Made by a program: the position numbers and the translations under genes
In this document: positions 1 to 7,781 of the stretch, in pieces
Numbering within the stretch: position 1 is the first letter of the stretch
Layout: the number at the start of each line of letters is the position of its first letter
The notes under the pieces: model-generated
Database searches by the model: none
Seen by the model: only the letters and a program-made list of their open reading frames with translations
What the model was told of the DNA's origin: nothing
DNA from: Desulfobacula sp.
GTDB lineage: Bacteria > Desulfobacterota > Desulfobacteria > Desulfobacterales > Desulfobacteraceae
Direction of reading: 5' to 3'
Assembly: GCF_030611305.1 (NCBI RefSeq)
Contig: NZ_JAUWQB010000017.1
Coordinates: forward strand, 1-50,748
Length of the DNA stretch: 50,748 nt

Positions 1-166
1 CTTCATCATACCTCCTGCTATGCAGGAGGTCGGTGATTTTAACAATATTATTGTTTTTGCTCAAAATATTTTGCGAAAGGCGCATAAGATCCAGCCATTT
101 ATATGGCGTTCTTTTTAACGCTCGATAGTATAGGTTGAATCCATCAATATAAATATAAGTGTCCAT
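1..166 (-). pseudogene. NYN-domain (LabA/DUF88-like) gene, 5' fragment
   Basis: Reading leftwards from an ATG at 166, the frame is open to the window edge (55 codons). Residues 4-14 read YIYIDGFNLYY and are followed by a KRTPYKWLDL segment. This is the N-terminus of NYN-domain proteins, a PIN-like nuclease fold with an early catalytic Asp (here Asp8). After about residue 44 the expected KYFTA-type continuation is missing, and the frame runs into a short perfect hairpin sequence instead. The ATG has no ribosome binding site: it directly follows a T run that ends a terminator-like hairpin. I infer a fragment that has lost both its leader and its downstream part. It could still be an intact divergent gene, because the 3' end lies outside the window. 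Confidence 0.6.
10..30. repeat. Perfect 9-bp inverted repeat
   Basis: ACCTCCTGC (10-18) and GCAGGAGGT (22-30) are perfect reverse complements around the 3-nt loop TAT. It lies at the point where the NYN frame stops resembling its family, so it may mark the junction of a repeat or insertion that truncated the gene. One copy only was noticed in the window. Confidence 0.5.
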
Positions 167-196
167 AAAAAAAGCAGGGGGCCCTAAAGCCCCCGC
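167..196 (-). terminator. Rho-independent terminator (minus strand)
   Basis: On the minus strand GGGGGC (194-189) pairs with GCCCCC (182-177) around a 6-nt loop. TGC and seven consecutive T (173-167) follow. The last T abuts the ATG of the NYN fragment, so transcription arriving from the right would end here. No gene between 197 and 434 explains the terminator, which suggests a lost gene or a short RNA upstream. Confidence 0.6.
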
Positions 197-434
197 ACCA
201 TGGGTCGAAACCTCATGGGATGTTTTAAATTTTTTTTAGCATTTTCCAATGAAATAATCTTTTTGAATACTCCTGTCAAGAATTTTTAAAAATATTTTTT
301 TATCAGCGTCCTTTTTTTTCTTAATTATTAATTTAATACTTTTTTTCATTTAAAACAATTTAAATAAAACTCGGCCCATATTCGGCAATAAATTGTCAAG
401 ATAATTATTTTAAGGTCTAAATTTGTAAAAAAGA
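197..434. other. Gene-free AT-rich stretch
   Basis: I see no credible coding frame here. A weak CCATG...CATGG inverted repeat (about 200-220) lies just before the minus-strand terminator and could belong to the 3' part of a small RNA. The rest is AT-rich spacer. Confidence 0.3.
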
Positions 435-479
435 TTGATTTTTTCTGATTTGTTATTACAATAGTTATAACAAGGAGGG
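435..479 (+). promoter_or_regulatory. Promoter, operator and RBS of the toxin-antitoxin pair
   Basis: A -35-like TTGATT (435-440) and a -10-like TACAAT (457-462) are 16 nt apart. An inverted repeat TTGTTAT (450-456) / ATAACAA (467-473) with a 10-nt spacer covers the -10 box and touches the RBS AAGGAGGG (472-479), which is 5 nt from the antitoxin ATG. The layout suits autorepression by the AbrB-type antitoxin; this is inferred from position only. Confidence 0.55.
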
Positions 480-484
480 TTCTA

Positions 485-715
485 ATGTTAGAATTAAAAG
501 TAAGAAAAATCGGCAATTCTCTTGGTTTGGTGCTTCCAAAAGAATCTTTGGCAAGATTGAAAGTCAAGGAGGGGGGGGTTCTTTATTTCACTGAGGCACA
601 GGACGGAAGTTATCGTTTGACCGGATACAACGAGAATTTTTCCCGCCAGGTTTCAGAAGCTGAAAAAATAATGCGGCAGGATAAAGACCTTCTTCGTGAA
701 CTGTCAAAACGATGA
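485..715 (+). CDS. AbrB/MazE-family antitoxin
   Basis: A 76-residue protein beginning MLELKVRKIGNSLGLVLPKE, the swapped-hairpin AbrB/SpoVT DNA-binding fold of addiction-module antidotes. The N-terminal half (residues 1-48) is expected to bind its own promoter. The charged C-terminal tail (about 50-76) is expected to wrap and neutralise the toxin. It overlaps the toxin gene by 4 nt (ATGA), the usual coupling of an antitoxin-first pair, and it has a strong RBS. An unbroken run of eight G (571-578), in the codons for Gly-Gly, sits inside the DNA-binding domain and is a possible slippage point. Family assignment is confident; the cognate role comes from the neighbour. Confidence 0.85.
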   Translation: MLELKVRKIGNSLGLVLPKESLARLKVKEGGVLYFTEAQDGSYRLTGYNENFSRQVSEAEKIMRQDKDLLRELSKR

Positions 716-1107
716 CATATAACTGGATCGAACTTGACACAGTTCTTGCGGTTCACGATATACAAATTGCAGAACATGGTGGTGCACCCGGCATAAGAGA
801 TATCGGTTTGATTGAGAGTGCACTGACCATACCCCGCAATCTACTGAGCTATGGTACTCCGGGTGTTGTGGAACTTGCAGCCGCATATGGTTTTGCTCTG
901 ACAAAAAATCATGGTTTTATTGATGGAAACAAACGAACTGCATATGTAGTAACCCGTCTTTTTTTGCGGTTACATGGTATGGATTTCAATATTGAGCCAA
1001 TAGCAAGAGTATTTGCATTTGAAAAATTAGGTAAGGGTGATTATTCTGCCGAAGAGTTCACTCAATGGCTAAAAAGCAATAGTCAGAAAATAGAAGAATT
1101 TATGTAA
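712..1107 (+). CDS. doc: Doc-type death-on-curing toxin (Fic fold)
   Basis: A 131-residue Fic/Doc protein. The diagnostic motif HGFIDGNKRTAY occupies residues 67-78 and matches HxFx(D/N)GNKR, including the catalytic-loop His and the Lys/Arg that hold the nucleotide. Doc toxins phosphorylate elongation factor Tu with an inverted nucleotide orientation and stop translation; that activity is known for the family and not shown here. Length is typical for Doc (about 125-130). Translation is coupled to the antitoxin by an ATGA overlap. A strong hairpin follows at 1121-1148, so the pair forms a self-contained two-gene unit. Confidence 0.88.
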   Translation: MTYNWIELDTVLAVHDIQIAEHGGAPGIRDIGLIESALTIPRNLLSYGTPGVVELAAAYGFALTKNHGFIDGNKRTAYVVTRLFLRLHGMDFNIEPIARVFAFEKLGKGDYSAEEFTQWLKSNSQKIEEFM

Positions 1108-1120
1108 GCACCCCTGAAAT

Positions 1121-1148
1121 AGGGTTTAACCAGAATCGGTTAAACCCT
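1121..1148 (+). terminator. Terminator hairpin after doc
   Basis: AGGGTTTAACC (1121-1131) pairs perfectly with GGTTAAACCCT (1138-1148) around a 6-nt loop. The following sequence is only weakly T-rich (TTGATAATCTT). It separates doc from the convergent tRNA-Leu gene and may stop transcription from both sides. Confidence 0.6.
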
Positions 1149-1157
1149 TGATAATCT

Positions 1158-1245
1158 TGGTACCGGAGGCGAGACTTGAACTCGCAAGAGCTTAAAGCCC
1201 GGAGGATTTTGAGTCCTCTGCGTCTACCAATTCCACCACTCCGGC
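1158..1245 (-). tRNA. tRNA-Leu (anticodon CAA)
   Basis: The minus strand folds as a class II tRNA. Acceptor stem GCCGGAG pairs with CTCCGGT (one G-U pair), discriminator A is followed by an encoded CCA (1160-1158), and the T arm contains GTTCAAG. The anticodon stem GAGGA/TCCTC encloses the loop CTCAAAA, giving anticodon CAA, which reads the UUG leucine codon. A long variable arm is present, as expected for leucine. Confidence 0.93.
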
Positions 1246-1257
1246 ATGAATGGTTCT

Positions 1258-1286
1258 TTTTTAGGGGAAAATGTGAATTTTGTCAA
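1258..1286 (-). promoter_or_regulatory. Promoter of tRNA-Leu
   Basis: On the minus strand a consensus -35 TTGACA (1286-1281) is followed after 17 nt by TAAAAA (1263-1258), 12 nt before the tRNA 5' end. The position and match fit a sigma-70 promoter serving the tRNA alone. Confidence 0.6.
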
Positions 1287-1309
1287 TGAAATTATGATGT
1301 CTCCGGATG

Positions 1310-1951
1310 TTAACCTGCCAGGATTTCGTTAATTCTGCGGGCTGAAACTTCTCCTTCTCTGATAATATTAATATTTAAAGCGGTAACATCTACGATTGTT
1401 GATCCTGCGCCTCCTTTTAGAACACCCGCGTTCAGGACCAGATCGGCATGGTCAATAATGGAGGGAACAAGCTGGTCGGTCTGGCTGCAGCCATTTTGGC
1501 CGGACAGATTAGCGCTGGTACCGGTAATGGGAAACCCGACAGATTCAACAAGGGCTTTTGCAACCGGATGCGCTGGAATTCTCACACCTATCTTTCCTGT
1601 ACCGGCAGATAAAAGCTGTGGGATATTGTCTTTGGTTTCAAAGATAATGGTCAGGTTTCCGGGCCAGAACGCATCCATTAGTTTTTTGGCAGGTTTGGAA
1701 ATTGTTGTGACAAGATCCGGCAGCATGGTCCTGTCAGGGAGGAGGATAAGAATCGGGTTGTTTAACGGCCGGTTTTTTAAGTGGAAAACTTTTTCCACGG
1801 CCTTTTTATTCAATGCATTGGCTGCAACCCCATAAAGGCATTTAGCCGGAAAGATTACCACTCCATTGTTCTGGATGATCTTTCCGGCTAAATCAATAAT
1901 GTCAGATTCAGGATTTACAGGATCAATGCTGACTATTTTGGGGGACATCAT
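1310..1951 (-). CDS. tsaC: L-threonylcarbamoyladenylate synthase (Sua5/YrdC/YciO family)
   Basis: A 213-residue single-domain YrdC-fold protein. The family makes threonylcarbamoyl-AMP from threonine, bicarbonate and ATP for the t6A37 modification of ANN-reading tRNAs. Visible signatures are the nucleotide-pocket strand VVIFPAKCLYGVAANA (about 31-46), the K-x-RP-x-NP-like LKNRPLNNPI, GVRIPAHP and the C-terminal PITGTSANLSG. The usual TDTVYG segment reads AKCLYG, so TsaC activity is likely but a YciO-type role is possible. It lacks the extra C-terminal Sua5 domain. The start overlaps the purD-purE stop by 4 nt, placing it last in the operon. Confidence 0.82.
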   Translation of the reverse strand: MMSPKIVSIDPVNPESDIIDLAGKIIQNNGVVIFPAKCLYGVAANALNKKAVEKVFHLKNRPLNNPILILLPDRTMLPDLVTTISKPAKKLMDAFWPGNLTIIFETKDNIPQLLSAGTGKIGVRIPAHPVAKALVESVGFPITGTSANLSGQNGCSQTDQLVPSIIDHADLVLNAGVLKGGAGSTIVDVTALNINIIREGEVSARRINEILAG

Positions 1952-3711
1952 ACAAAAGATTGTGCCTTTTTATTGACTTTTTCTGCCATCTCCTGTTTAA
2001 AGGCCGAAAGTTTTTGGGCTATCAAAGGGTCTGAAACAGCAAGGATCTGGGCAGCAGAAATGCCTGCATTATAAGCACCGGATTTTCCAATAGCCATGGT
2101 TGATACCGGGATTCCCGGAGGCATCTGTACAGTTGCCAGCAAAGAATCCATCCCCTTGAGTGCGGATGAATCTATGGGCACCCCTAAAACGGGAAGGGTA
2201 GTATGAGCTGCCATGACACCTGCGAGATGTGCTGCATGACCCGCACCGCAGATGAGAACTTTTATCCCTTTTTCTTTTGCTTCAATGGCAAGTTTGGCTG
2301 CTCTTTCCGGGGTTCTGTGGGCAGAAGCAACTGTGACAGTGTAGGGGATATCAAATTTTTTCAGTATGGACAGTGCTTTTTCCATGACAGGAAAATCAGA
2401 GTCGCTTCCCATGATCACTCCCACCCGGGGGGGTATGGAAAGTCGTTTTAAAGCCTTTGCCCCGATATCTTTGCGATAGAAGTGTTTGTTAAATGAAATT
2501 TTTGCACAAGCTTCATATGCCCTGTCAATGGCTTCTTTCACACTGTCACCCAGAGATGTTACTCCCAGGACCCTGCCGCCTGAACTAACGACTTTATCGT
2601 CTTTTAATGCGGTTCCGGCATGAAAGACAACGGTATCTTTAACTTTGTTTGCTTCATCAAGGCCGAATATTTCTTCTCCTGTTTCATAGGAGCCGGGATA
2701 GCCGCCCGAAGAAATCACCACACACATGGCAGCTCTCGGGTCTATTTTTGTGGAATAATTGTGCAGAGTGCCGTCACAGCAGGCTTCCATCAAGGGCACC
2801 AGGTCATTTTCAAGTCTCATGAGAATGGGCTGGGTTTCAGGGTCCCCCATTCTTGTATTAAACTCAAGCACTTTTATCTGGTCTTTATCCACCATAAGAC
2901 CTGCATAGAGGACACCTTTAAAAGGGGTACCTTCTTTGGCCATTCCCTCTACGGCCGGGATCATGACATCATTCATGGCTTTTTCGCGCAAGCTGTAATC
3001 CAGGACCGGTGCAGGAGAGTAAGCTCCCATACCGCCAGTATTAGGGCCTTCATCATTATCAAAAATTCTTTTGTGATCCTGGGACTCCGGCAGCGGCAGA
3101 ATCGTCTTCCCATCTGTTAATGCGATAAAAGAGGCTTCTTCACCTTTAAGGCATTCTTCCACAACCACGATAGCGCCGGCATCTCCAAACGCATTGTCAT
3201 TGATCATGGAATCAATGGCCTCATTTGCTTCCTCAAGGGTAGAACAGATGATGACCCCTTTACCGGCTGCAAGACCGTCTGCCTTGACCACACAGGGCGC
3301 CCCAAGGGCTTTGGCATAGGCTTTGGCTTTGCCGGTATCGGTGAATGCCTTTCCCATGGCACAAGGGATATTGTACTTAAACATATGCTGTTTTGAAAAA
3401 TCTTTGCTGCCTTCAAGTCTTGCCGCAGCTTTACTGGGACCAAACACCTTTAACCCCATTTTCTCAAAAACATCTGCAATGCCGCTTACCAGTGGGCCTT
3501 CCGGACCGACAACCGTCAAATCGATTTCATTTTCTTTGGCAAAGGCAGCCAATGCATCAATATCTTCTGCACTTATGGGGACAGATTCCGCAAGTGTGTG
3601 TGTCCCTGCATTTCCCGGAGCACAGTATATTTTTTCCACCAAAGGACTTTTTGATATTTTCCATACCATTGTATGTTCACGACCACCACCACCAACGACT
3701 AGAATTTTCAT
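1948..3711 (-). CDS. PurD-PurE fusion: GAR synthetase plus AIR carboxylase/N5-CAIR mutase
   Basis: A 587-residue two-domain enzyme of de novo purine synthesis. Residues 1 to about 422 are phosphoribosylamine-glycine ligase (PurD): N-terminal GGGGREHTMVWK, the ATP-grasp lid KADGLAAGKGV and the metal/ATP site LEFNTRMGDPETQ. From about 428 to 587 it is PurE, with GVIMGSDSDFPVM, the catalytic-loop ASAHRTPER and GAGHAAHLAG. PurD and PurE act at steps 2 and 6, so the fusion joins non-consecutive reactions. No purK lies in the window. It overlaps ddl upstream and tsaC downstream by 4 nt each, so expression is translationally coupled. Both domains look complete. Confidence 0.93.
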   Translation of the reverse strand: MKILVVGGGGREHTMVWKISKSPLVEKIYCAPGNAGTHTLAESVPISAEDIDALAAFAKENEIDLTVVGPEGPLVSGIADVFEKMGLKVFGPSKAAARLEGSKDFSKQHMFKYNIPCAMGKAFTDTGKAKAYAKALGAPCVVKADGLAAGKGVIICSTLEEANEAIDSMINDNAFGDAGAIVVVEECLKGEEASFIALTDGKTILPLPESQDHKRIFDNDEGPNTGGMGAYSPAPVLDYSLREKAMNDVMIPAVEGMAKEGTPFKGVLYAGLMVDKDQIKVLEFNTRMGDPETQPILMRLENDLVPLMEACCDGTLHNYSTKIDPRAAMCVVISSGGYPGSYETGEEIFGLDEANKVKDTVVFHAGTALKDDKVVSSGGRVLGVTSLGDSVKEAIDRAYEACAKISFNKHFYRKDIGAKALKRLSIPPRVGVIMGSDSDFPVMEKALSILKKFDIPYTVTVASAHRTPERAAKLAIEAKEKGIKVLICGAGHAAHLAGVMAAHTTLPVLGVPIDSSALKGMDSLLATVQMPPGIPVSTMAIGKSGAYNAGISAAQILAVSDPLIAQKLSAFKQEMAEKVNKKAQSFV

Positions 3712-4667
3712 GTTGATCTCCTTAATTTTTGTTTTGTATGTTCTTTGATTGACAGTTGGATGAGCTTGTCCATAAGTTCGGTAAAAGAGTACCCTGCCAC
3801 CTGGGCAGACTGGGGGTAAAGACTGGTTGCCGTCATCCCCGGGATGGTATTGGTTTCAAGAACAGACAATTCATTGTTGCAAAGGATCAAGTCTGTTCTG
3901 GAATATCCTTTCAGAAAAAGGGCCTGATGCGCTTTGACGGCAAGTTCCTGGACTTTTTTTGTGGTATTTTCATCAATGCGGGCAGGGCAGATTTCCTCGG
4001 TTGCTCCGGCAACGTATTTTGCCGTGTAATCGAAAAATTCATGACCAACCCCCGGGATGATTTCGATGACCGGCAATGCTTCCAGTTCATCATTGCCCAG
4101 GACGCCACAGGTCAGTTCAATCCCCTTAATATATTTTTCAATAATAACGGTATCATCATGCTGAAAGCTTAATTTAATGGCATCTTTAAGATCTTCTGCC
4201 TCTTTGACAATGGTCATCCCCACACTTGATCCGGCGCAGGCCGGTTTCACTACCAGGGGAAGATCTAAGGCGTTCACAATTTTTGCCGGTTCGATTTTTT
4301 CATTCATTGACAATGAAAGATAGGAGGGTGTGGGAACCCCGGCACCGTTATAAAGTCTTTTGGCAACCAGTTTATTCATGGCCATCGCACTTCCCAAAAC
4401 CCCTGCGCCCTGGTAGGGAATATCAAGCAGGTCCAAAAGCCCCTGAACCGTTCCATCTTCTCCAAAAGGACCATGCAGAATGATCAGGGCTGCATCAATC
4501 TTATCTGCATCAATGACAAGCTGTTTCAGATCTGTTTTTGGGTCATACGGGGCGATATCATACTTGTCCTTATTGAGAGCATCAAACACCTGTTTGCCGC
4601 TGTTAAGAGACACTTCCCTTTCCGAAGAGACGCCGCCGGATAAAAGAGCCAGCCTGATTTTTTTCAT
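3708..4667 (-). CDS. ddl: D-alanine-D-alanine ligase
   Basis: A 319-residue ATP-grasp ligase that makes the D-Ala-D-Ala dipeptide for peptidoglycan. The N-terminus LALLSGGVSSEREVSLNSG, the segment HGPFGEDGTVQGLLDLL, the glycine loop PACAGSSVG (about 141-149) and the Mg site LETNTIPGMT (about 271-280) are all in the family order. Length is normal. It has a 4-nt overlap with the purine fusion gene downstream and a short gap to the membrane protein upstream, so cell-wall, purine and tRNA-modification genes share one transcript. Confidence 0.95.
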   Translation of the reverse strand: MKKIRLALLSGGVSSEREVSLNSGKQVFDALNKDKYDIAPYDPKTDLKQLVIDADKIDAALIILHGPFGEDGTVQGLLDLLDIPYQGAGVLGSAMAMNKLVAKRLYNGAGVPTPSYLSLSMNEKIEPAKIVNALDLPLVVKPACAGSSVGMTIVKEAEDLKDAIKLSFQHDDTVIIEKYIKGIELTCGVLGNDELEALPVIEIIPGVGHEFFDYTAKYVAGATEEICPARIDENTTKKVQELAVKAHQALFLKGYSRTDLILCNNELSVLETNTIPGMTATSLYPQSAQVAGYSFTELMDKLIQLSIKEHTKQKLRRST

Positions 4668-4681
4668 AGTAAACTCCTGTT

Positions 4682-5173
4682 TTATCCTTGAATAATGTTT
4701 TGTCTTGCTTTATCAAACTCTGCTCTGGTGATGAGATCCTTTTCAAAAAGTGCCGTCAGTTTAAGAATTTTCTGTTCTGTTTTGTCGATGTCATTTCCAA
4801 TGAGGAGCCTGTCCGAAGGAGTTGAAAGGGGATGGTCAATGAGCAGCTGTTGATTCTCTTTTGCCGTTATTTTAAAGGACGCAAGCCCTCCTAGAATCCT
4901 GACTTCAAGTGTCTTGTCCCGAAATTCCGGCATGGAGAGGATATCTTTGATATCAGAAGAACGCTTACTCATCCTCCGATAGAAAATCCAGGCAATTGCC
5001 AGGACTAAAATGCCGATACAGCCCATTATCCAGGGCAGGTAATTATATATCCCCTTGAATAGAATAATGGTAACCCCGATACCTGCCAATAAAATAACAT
5101 GTAACAGCAGGATGAAATAAGCTGTTAAAATATTTCGGAAAAGGCTGTCTTTATCGTTATTCCAAAAATTCAT
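4682..5173 (-). CDS. Small membrane protein with SHOCT-like C-terminus
   Basis: 163 residues, not assigned to a named family. Two hydrophobic spans (about 18-40 and 46-66) form a membrane hairpin, followed by a basic RRMSKR segment. A soluble stretch follows, and the C-terminus LFEKDLITRAEFDKARQNII resembles a SHOCT helix pair, a short oligomerisation module often seen at protein ends. It overlaps the DUF1992 gene by 4 nt and lies 15 nt from ddl, so it belongs to the operon. Function unknown. Confidence 0.7.
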   Translation of the reverse strand: MNFWNNDKDSLFRNILTAYFILLLHVILLAGIGVTIILFKGIYNYLPWIMGCIGILVLAIAWIFYRRMSKRSSDIKDILSMPEFRDKTLEVRILGGLASFKITAKENQQLLIDHPLSTPSDRLLIGNDIDKTEQKILKLTALFEKDLITRAEFDKARQNIIQG

Positions 5174-5541
5174 GACATTTTTTTAATAATATTGTTCCGG
5201 TAAGTGTCTGCCATCACGGGTGAACAGGGTCTGTCTCCCCTTATTGTGTTCAATTTGACAAAAAGGTAATTTAGTTTTTTTTGAATTTTCAGTCTTTCAG
5301 GAGAATCAATAATCGCTGCTTCAAGCAATTGTTCGGTTTGAGTGATCTTTTTCGTAAGTTCAACTTCCGGGGGGAGAAAACCAGAATTTTTTAATATTTT
5401 ATGGGCAAGCCGAAACTCCTCCGGAATATGCTGGTCTTCAAACTTCAATGGTTTGCTGTTGCCTTCAAGATTATCAAATGCTCCATCTTTTTGAGCTTTT
5501 TTTATTCTTTCTTCAACAAGTGTTTCAAATCCCGGAATCAT
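5170..5541 (-). CDS. DUF1992 (DnaJC28-like conserved domain) protein
   Basis: A 123-residue protein covering the DUF1992 domain: MIPGFETLVEERIKKAQKDG at the start, then the NLEGNSKPL and PEEFRLAHKILKNSGFLPPE segments that define the family. No J domain is present. In bacteria these are short stand-alone proteins of unclear function, although the domain also occurs in DNAJC28. It is the first gene of the minus-strand operon, with AGGAG about 13 nt before the ATG, and overlaps the next gene by 4 nt. Confidence 0.82.
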   Translation of the reverse strand: MIPGFETLVEERIKKAQKDGAFDNLEGNSKPLKFEDQHIPEEFRLAHKILKNSGFLPPEVELTKKITQTEQLLEAAIIDSPERLKIQKKLNYLFVKLNTIRGDRPCSPVMADTYRNNIIKKMS

Positions 5542-5647
5542 AAAATTTTATTTGCTCCTGAGAATATTTAATGGTCAAATATTGGGTTGCTAATTTTTAA
5601 AATTTTAATTTTATTAAACCCGTAACCGATTTGCAAGGGATATTTTC

Positions 5648-5676
5648 TTGACACCTATTAGGCAATGCTGTATCAA
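5648..5676 (+). promoter_or_regulatory. Promoter upstream of EF-G
   Basis: Perfect -35 TTGACA (5648-5653), a 17-nt spacer and TATCAA (5671-5676). It lies about 75 nt before the EF-G start and faces it. The leader between it and the ATG has no clear Shine-Dalgarno. Confidence 0.6.
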
Positions 5677-5750
5677 ATATCATTTTAATTTAAAGAATTT
5701 ATCAAGCGTTTAAGCATGAAATGCAATCAAAGAAATAGTTTTATTGTAAA

Positions 5751-7781
5751 ATGAGCAAACAAAAAAATATCAGCCAGTTTAGAAATATCGGAATCATGGC
5801 CCACATTGATGCGGGTAAAACCACCGTAACGGAAAGGATCCTTTACTACACTGGAAAATCTTATAAAATTGGTGAAGTTCATGATGGTGAAGCTGTCATG
5901 GACTGGATGCAGGATGAACAGGATCGAGGGATAACCATCACCTCTGCTGTGACCACCTGTGAATGGAATAAATCTCTTATCCAGATCATCGATACTCCGG
6001 GGCATGTTGATTTTACCGTTGAGGTGGAAAGGGCGTTAAGGGTTCTGGATGGAGCCATTGGTGTTTTTTGTGCCGTGGGGGGTGTTGAACCACAAACTGA
6101 GACTGTCTGGAGACAGGCAGACAGATATTCGGTTCCCAGGCTGGTCTTTATTAACAAGATGGACAGAACCGGCGCGGATTTTTTTGGTGCTGTCAATTCC
6201 ATAGCAGAAAAGCTTATGGCAAATCCTGTGATACTTCAATTGCCCATGGGCTCAGAAGACAATTTTACCGGGATCATCGATCTTGTCGACATGAAACAGA
6301 TCACCTGGGATGATGAAACCCAGGGTGCTGAGTATTCAAAAGATGACATTACTTCTGAATTTGAAGAGATAGCTTACGAATACCGGGAAAAACTTCTTGA
6401 AGCCATCTCGGAACTCAACGATGAGATAATGGAGAAATATCTTTCAGAAGAGGATATTTCGGTTGGAGAAATCATCAAAGCCATCCGGGCTGCAACCATT
6501 TCAAGGCAGATCGTGCCGGTATTTTGCGGAAGCGCCCTTAAGAACAAGGGCATTCAACCATTACTCGATGCTATAGAGTTTTATTTGCCAAGCCCCCTGG
6601 ATGTTCCTCCGATTAAAGGCATACATCCAGACACAAATGAAGAATTGGAATTTTTACCCCAAAAAAGCGGCCCGCTCGCAGCCTTGATTTTCAAAGTCTC
6701 CATGATTGAAGGAAGAAAGCTTTCTTTTGCCAGGATCTATTCCGGTAAACTTGAGGCAGGATCTGATGTGTTCAATCCCTTATTAAAGAAAAATGAAAAA
6801 TTATCCAGAATTCTTCAAATGCATGCCAATAAGAGAACGCGGTTAAAAGAGGCGTCGGCAGGGGCTATTATCGGTATCGTCGGACTTAAGGATTCCGGAA
6901 CCGGTGATACCTTATGTTCACAGGATTATCCTGTTTTTCTTGAAAAAATGGAATATGAGGACCCTGTAATTTCCATTGCAATTGAGCCTAAAACCCATGC
7001 TGACCAGGAAAAAATCAATGATGTGCTTGAAAAGTTCACCATCGAAGATCCGACTTTAAAGGTGAGCCGTGATGAAGAAACCGGCCAGACAATTTTATCA
7101 GGCATGGGTGAACTCCATCTTGAGATTATTATTTCAAGGATGCTAAAAGAGTTTAAAACCAATGTCAATGTGGGGAATCCCCAGGTTGTTTACAGGGAAG
7201 TGGTTACCTCCAAATCAAGAGGCCATGCTGTTTTTGAAAGAGAAATTTCAGGGAAGGCGCATTTTGCAAATGTCAGTATCTGTCTTGAGCCTTTAAATCG
7301 GGGCGATGGGGTTACATTTAATTGTAAAGTGGGAAATGACCAGATCCCTGAACAATATATTCCAGGCATTGAAAATGGAATTCGGGAGAGTCTTGAAGGC
7401 GGATATCTTAAAGGATATCCCCTGGTTGATGTTGCCATAGTGATCGAAGATGGCAGATTTGATGATCGAAGCTCTGAACTTGCCTTCTCCGTTTGTGCAT
7501 CCATGGCATGTAAGGATGCTTTGGAAAACGCCTCTTTAGGTCTTCTTGAACCGATTATGGAAGTTGAGATTTTTGTTCCGGATACTTACATGGGCGATGC
7601 CATATCCGATTTGAATGCAAGGGGCGGAAAGGTGGCATCCATCAATCCGAAAGCGGGTATCCAGATTGTAAAAGCCGTGGTCCCTTTGTCTAAAATGTTC
7701 GGGTATTCCACAGCACTTCGATCTGCCAGCCAGGGCAGAGGAACTTTTACCATGCAGTTTTCGCGCTTTGACAGGGTTTAG
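5751..7781 (+). CDS. fusA: Elongation factor G (stand-alone copy)
   Basis: A 676-residue translational GTPase driving tRNA-mRNA translocation or ribosome recycling. Motifs in order are G1 [15 protein letters not shown] (about 17-31), the switch region [11 protein letters not shown]3 DTPGHVDF, G4 NKMD, and the domain IV/V region ending SRFDRV. Canonical EF-G has a third Thr where Val stands here (GKTTVT). It is slightly short and sits outside any ribosomal-protein operon, between divergent and convergent minus-strand genes. It may therefore be a second paralogue beside a str-operon copy that would lie elsewhere. The ATG at 5751 has a poor RBS, but the N-terminus matches the family start. The stop overlaps the convergent protease stop. 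Confidence 0.92.
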   Translation: MSKQKNISQFRNIGIMAHIDAGKTTVTERILYYTGKSYKIGEVHDGEAVMDWMQDEQDRGITITSAVTTCEWNKSLIQIIDTPGHVDFTVEVERALRVLDGAIGVFCAVGGVEPQTETVWRQADRYSVPRLVFINKMDRTGADFFGAVNSIAEKLMANPVILQLPMGSEDNFTGIIDLVDMKQITWDDETQGAEYSKDDITSEFEEIAYEYREKLLEAISELNDEIMEKYLSEEDISVGEIIKAIRAATISRQIVPVFCGSALKNKGIQPLLDAIEFYLPSPLDVPPIKGIHPDTNEELEFLPQKSGPLAALIFKVSMIEGRKLSFARIYSGKLEAGSDVFNPLLKKNEKLSRILQMHANKRTRLKEASAGAIIGIVGLKDSGTGDTLCSQDYPVFLEKMEYEDPVISIAIEPKTHADQEKINDVLEKFTIEDPTLKVSRDEETGQTILSGMGELHLEIIISRMLKEFKTNVNVGNPQVVYREVVTSKSRGHAVFEREISGKAHFANVSICLEPLNRGDGVTFNCKVGNDQIPEQYIPGIENGIRESLEGGYLKGYPLVDVAIVIEDGRFDDRSSELAFSVCASMACKDALENASLGLLEPIMEVEIFVPDTYMGDAISDLNARGGKVASINPKAGIQIVKAVVPLSKMFGYSTALRSASQGRGTFTMQFSRFDRV

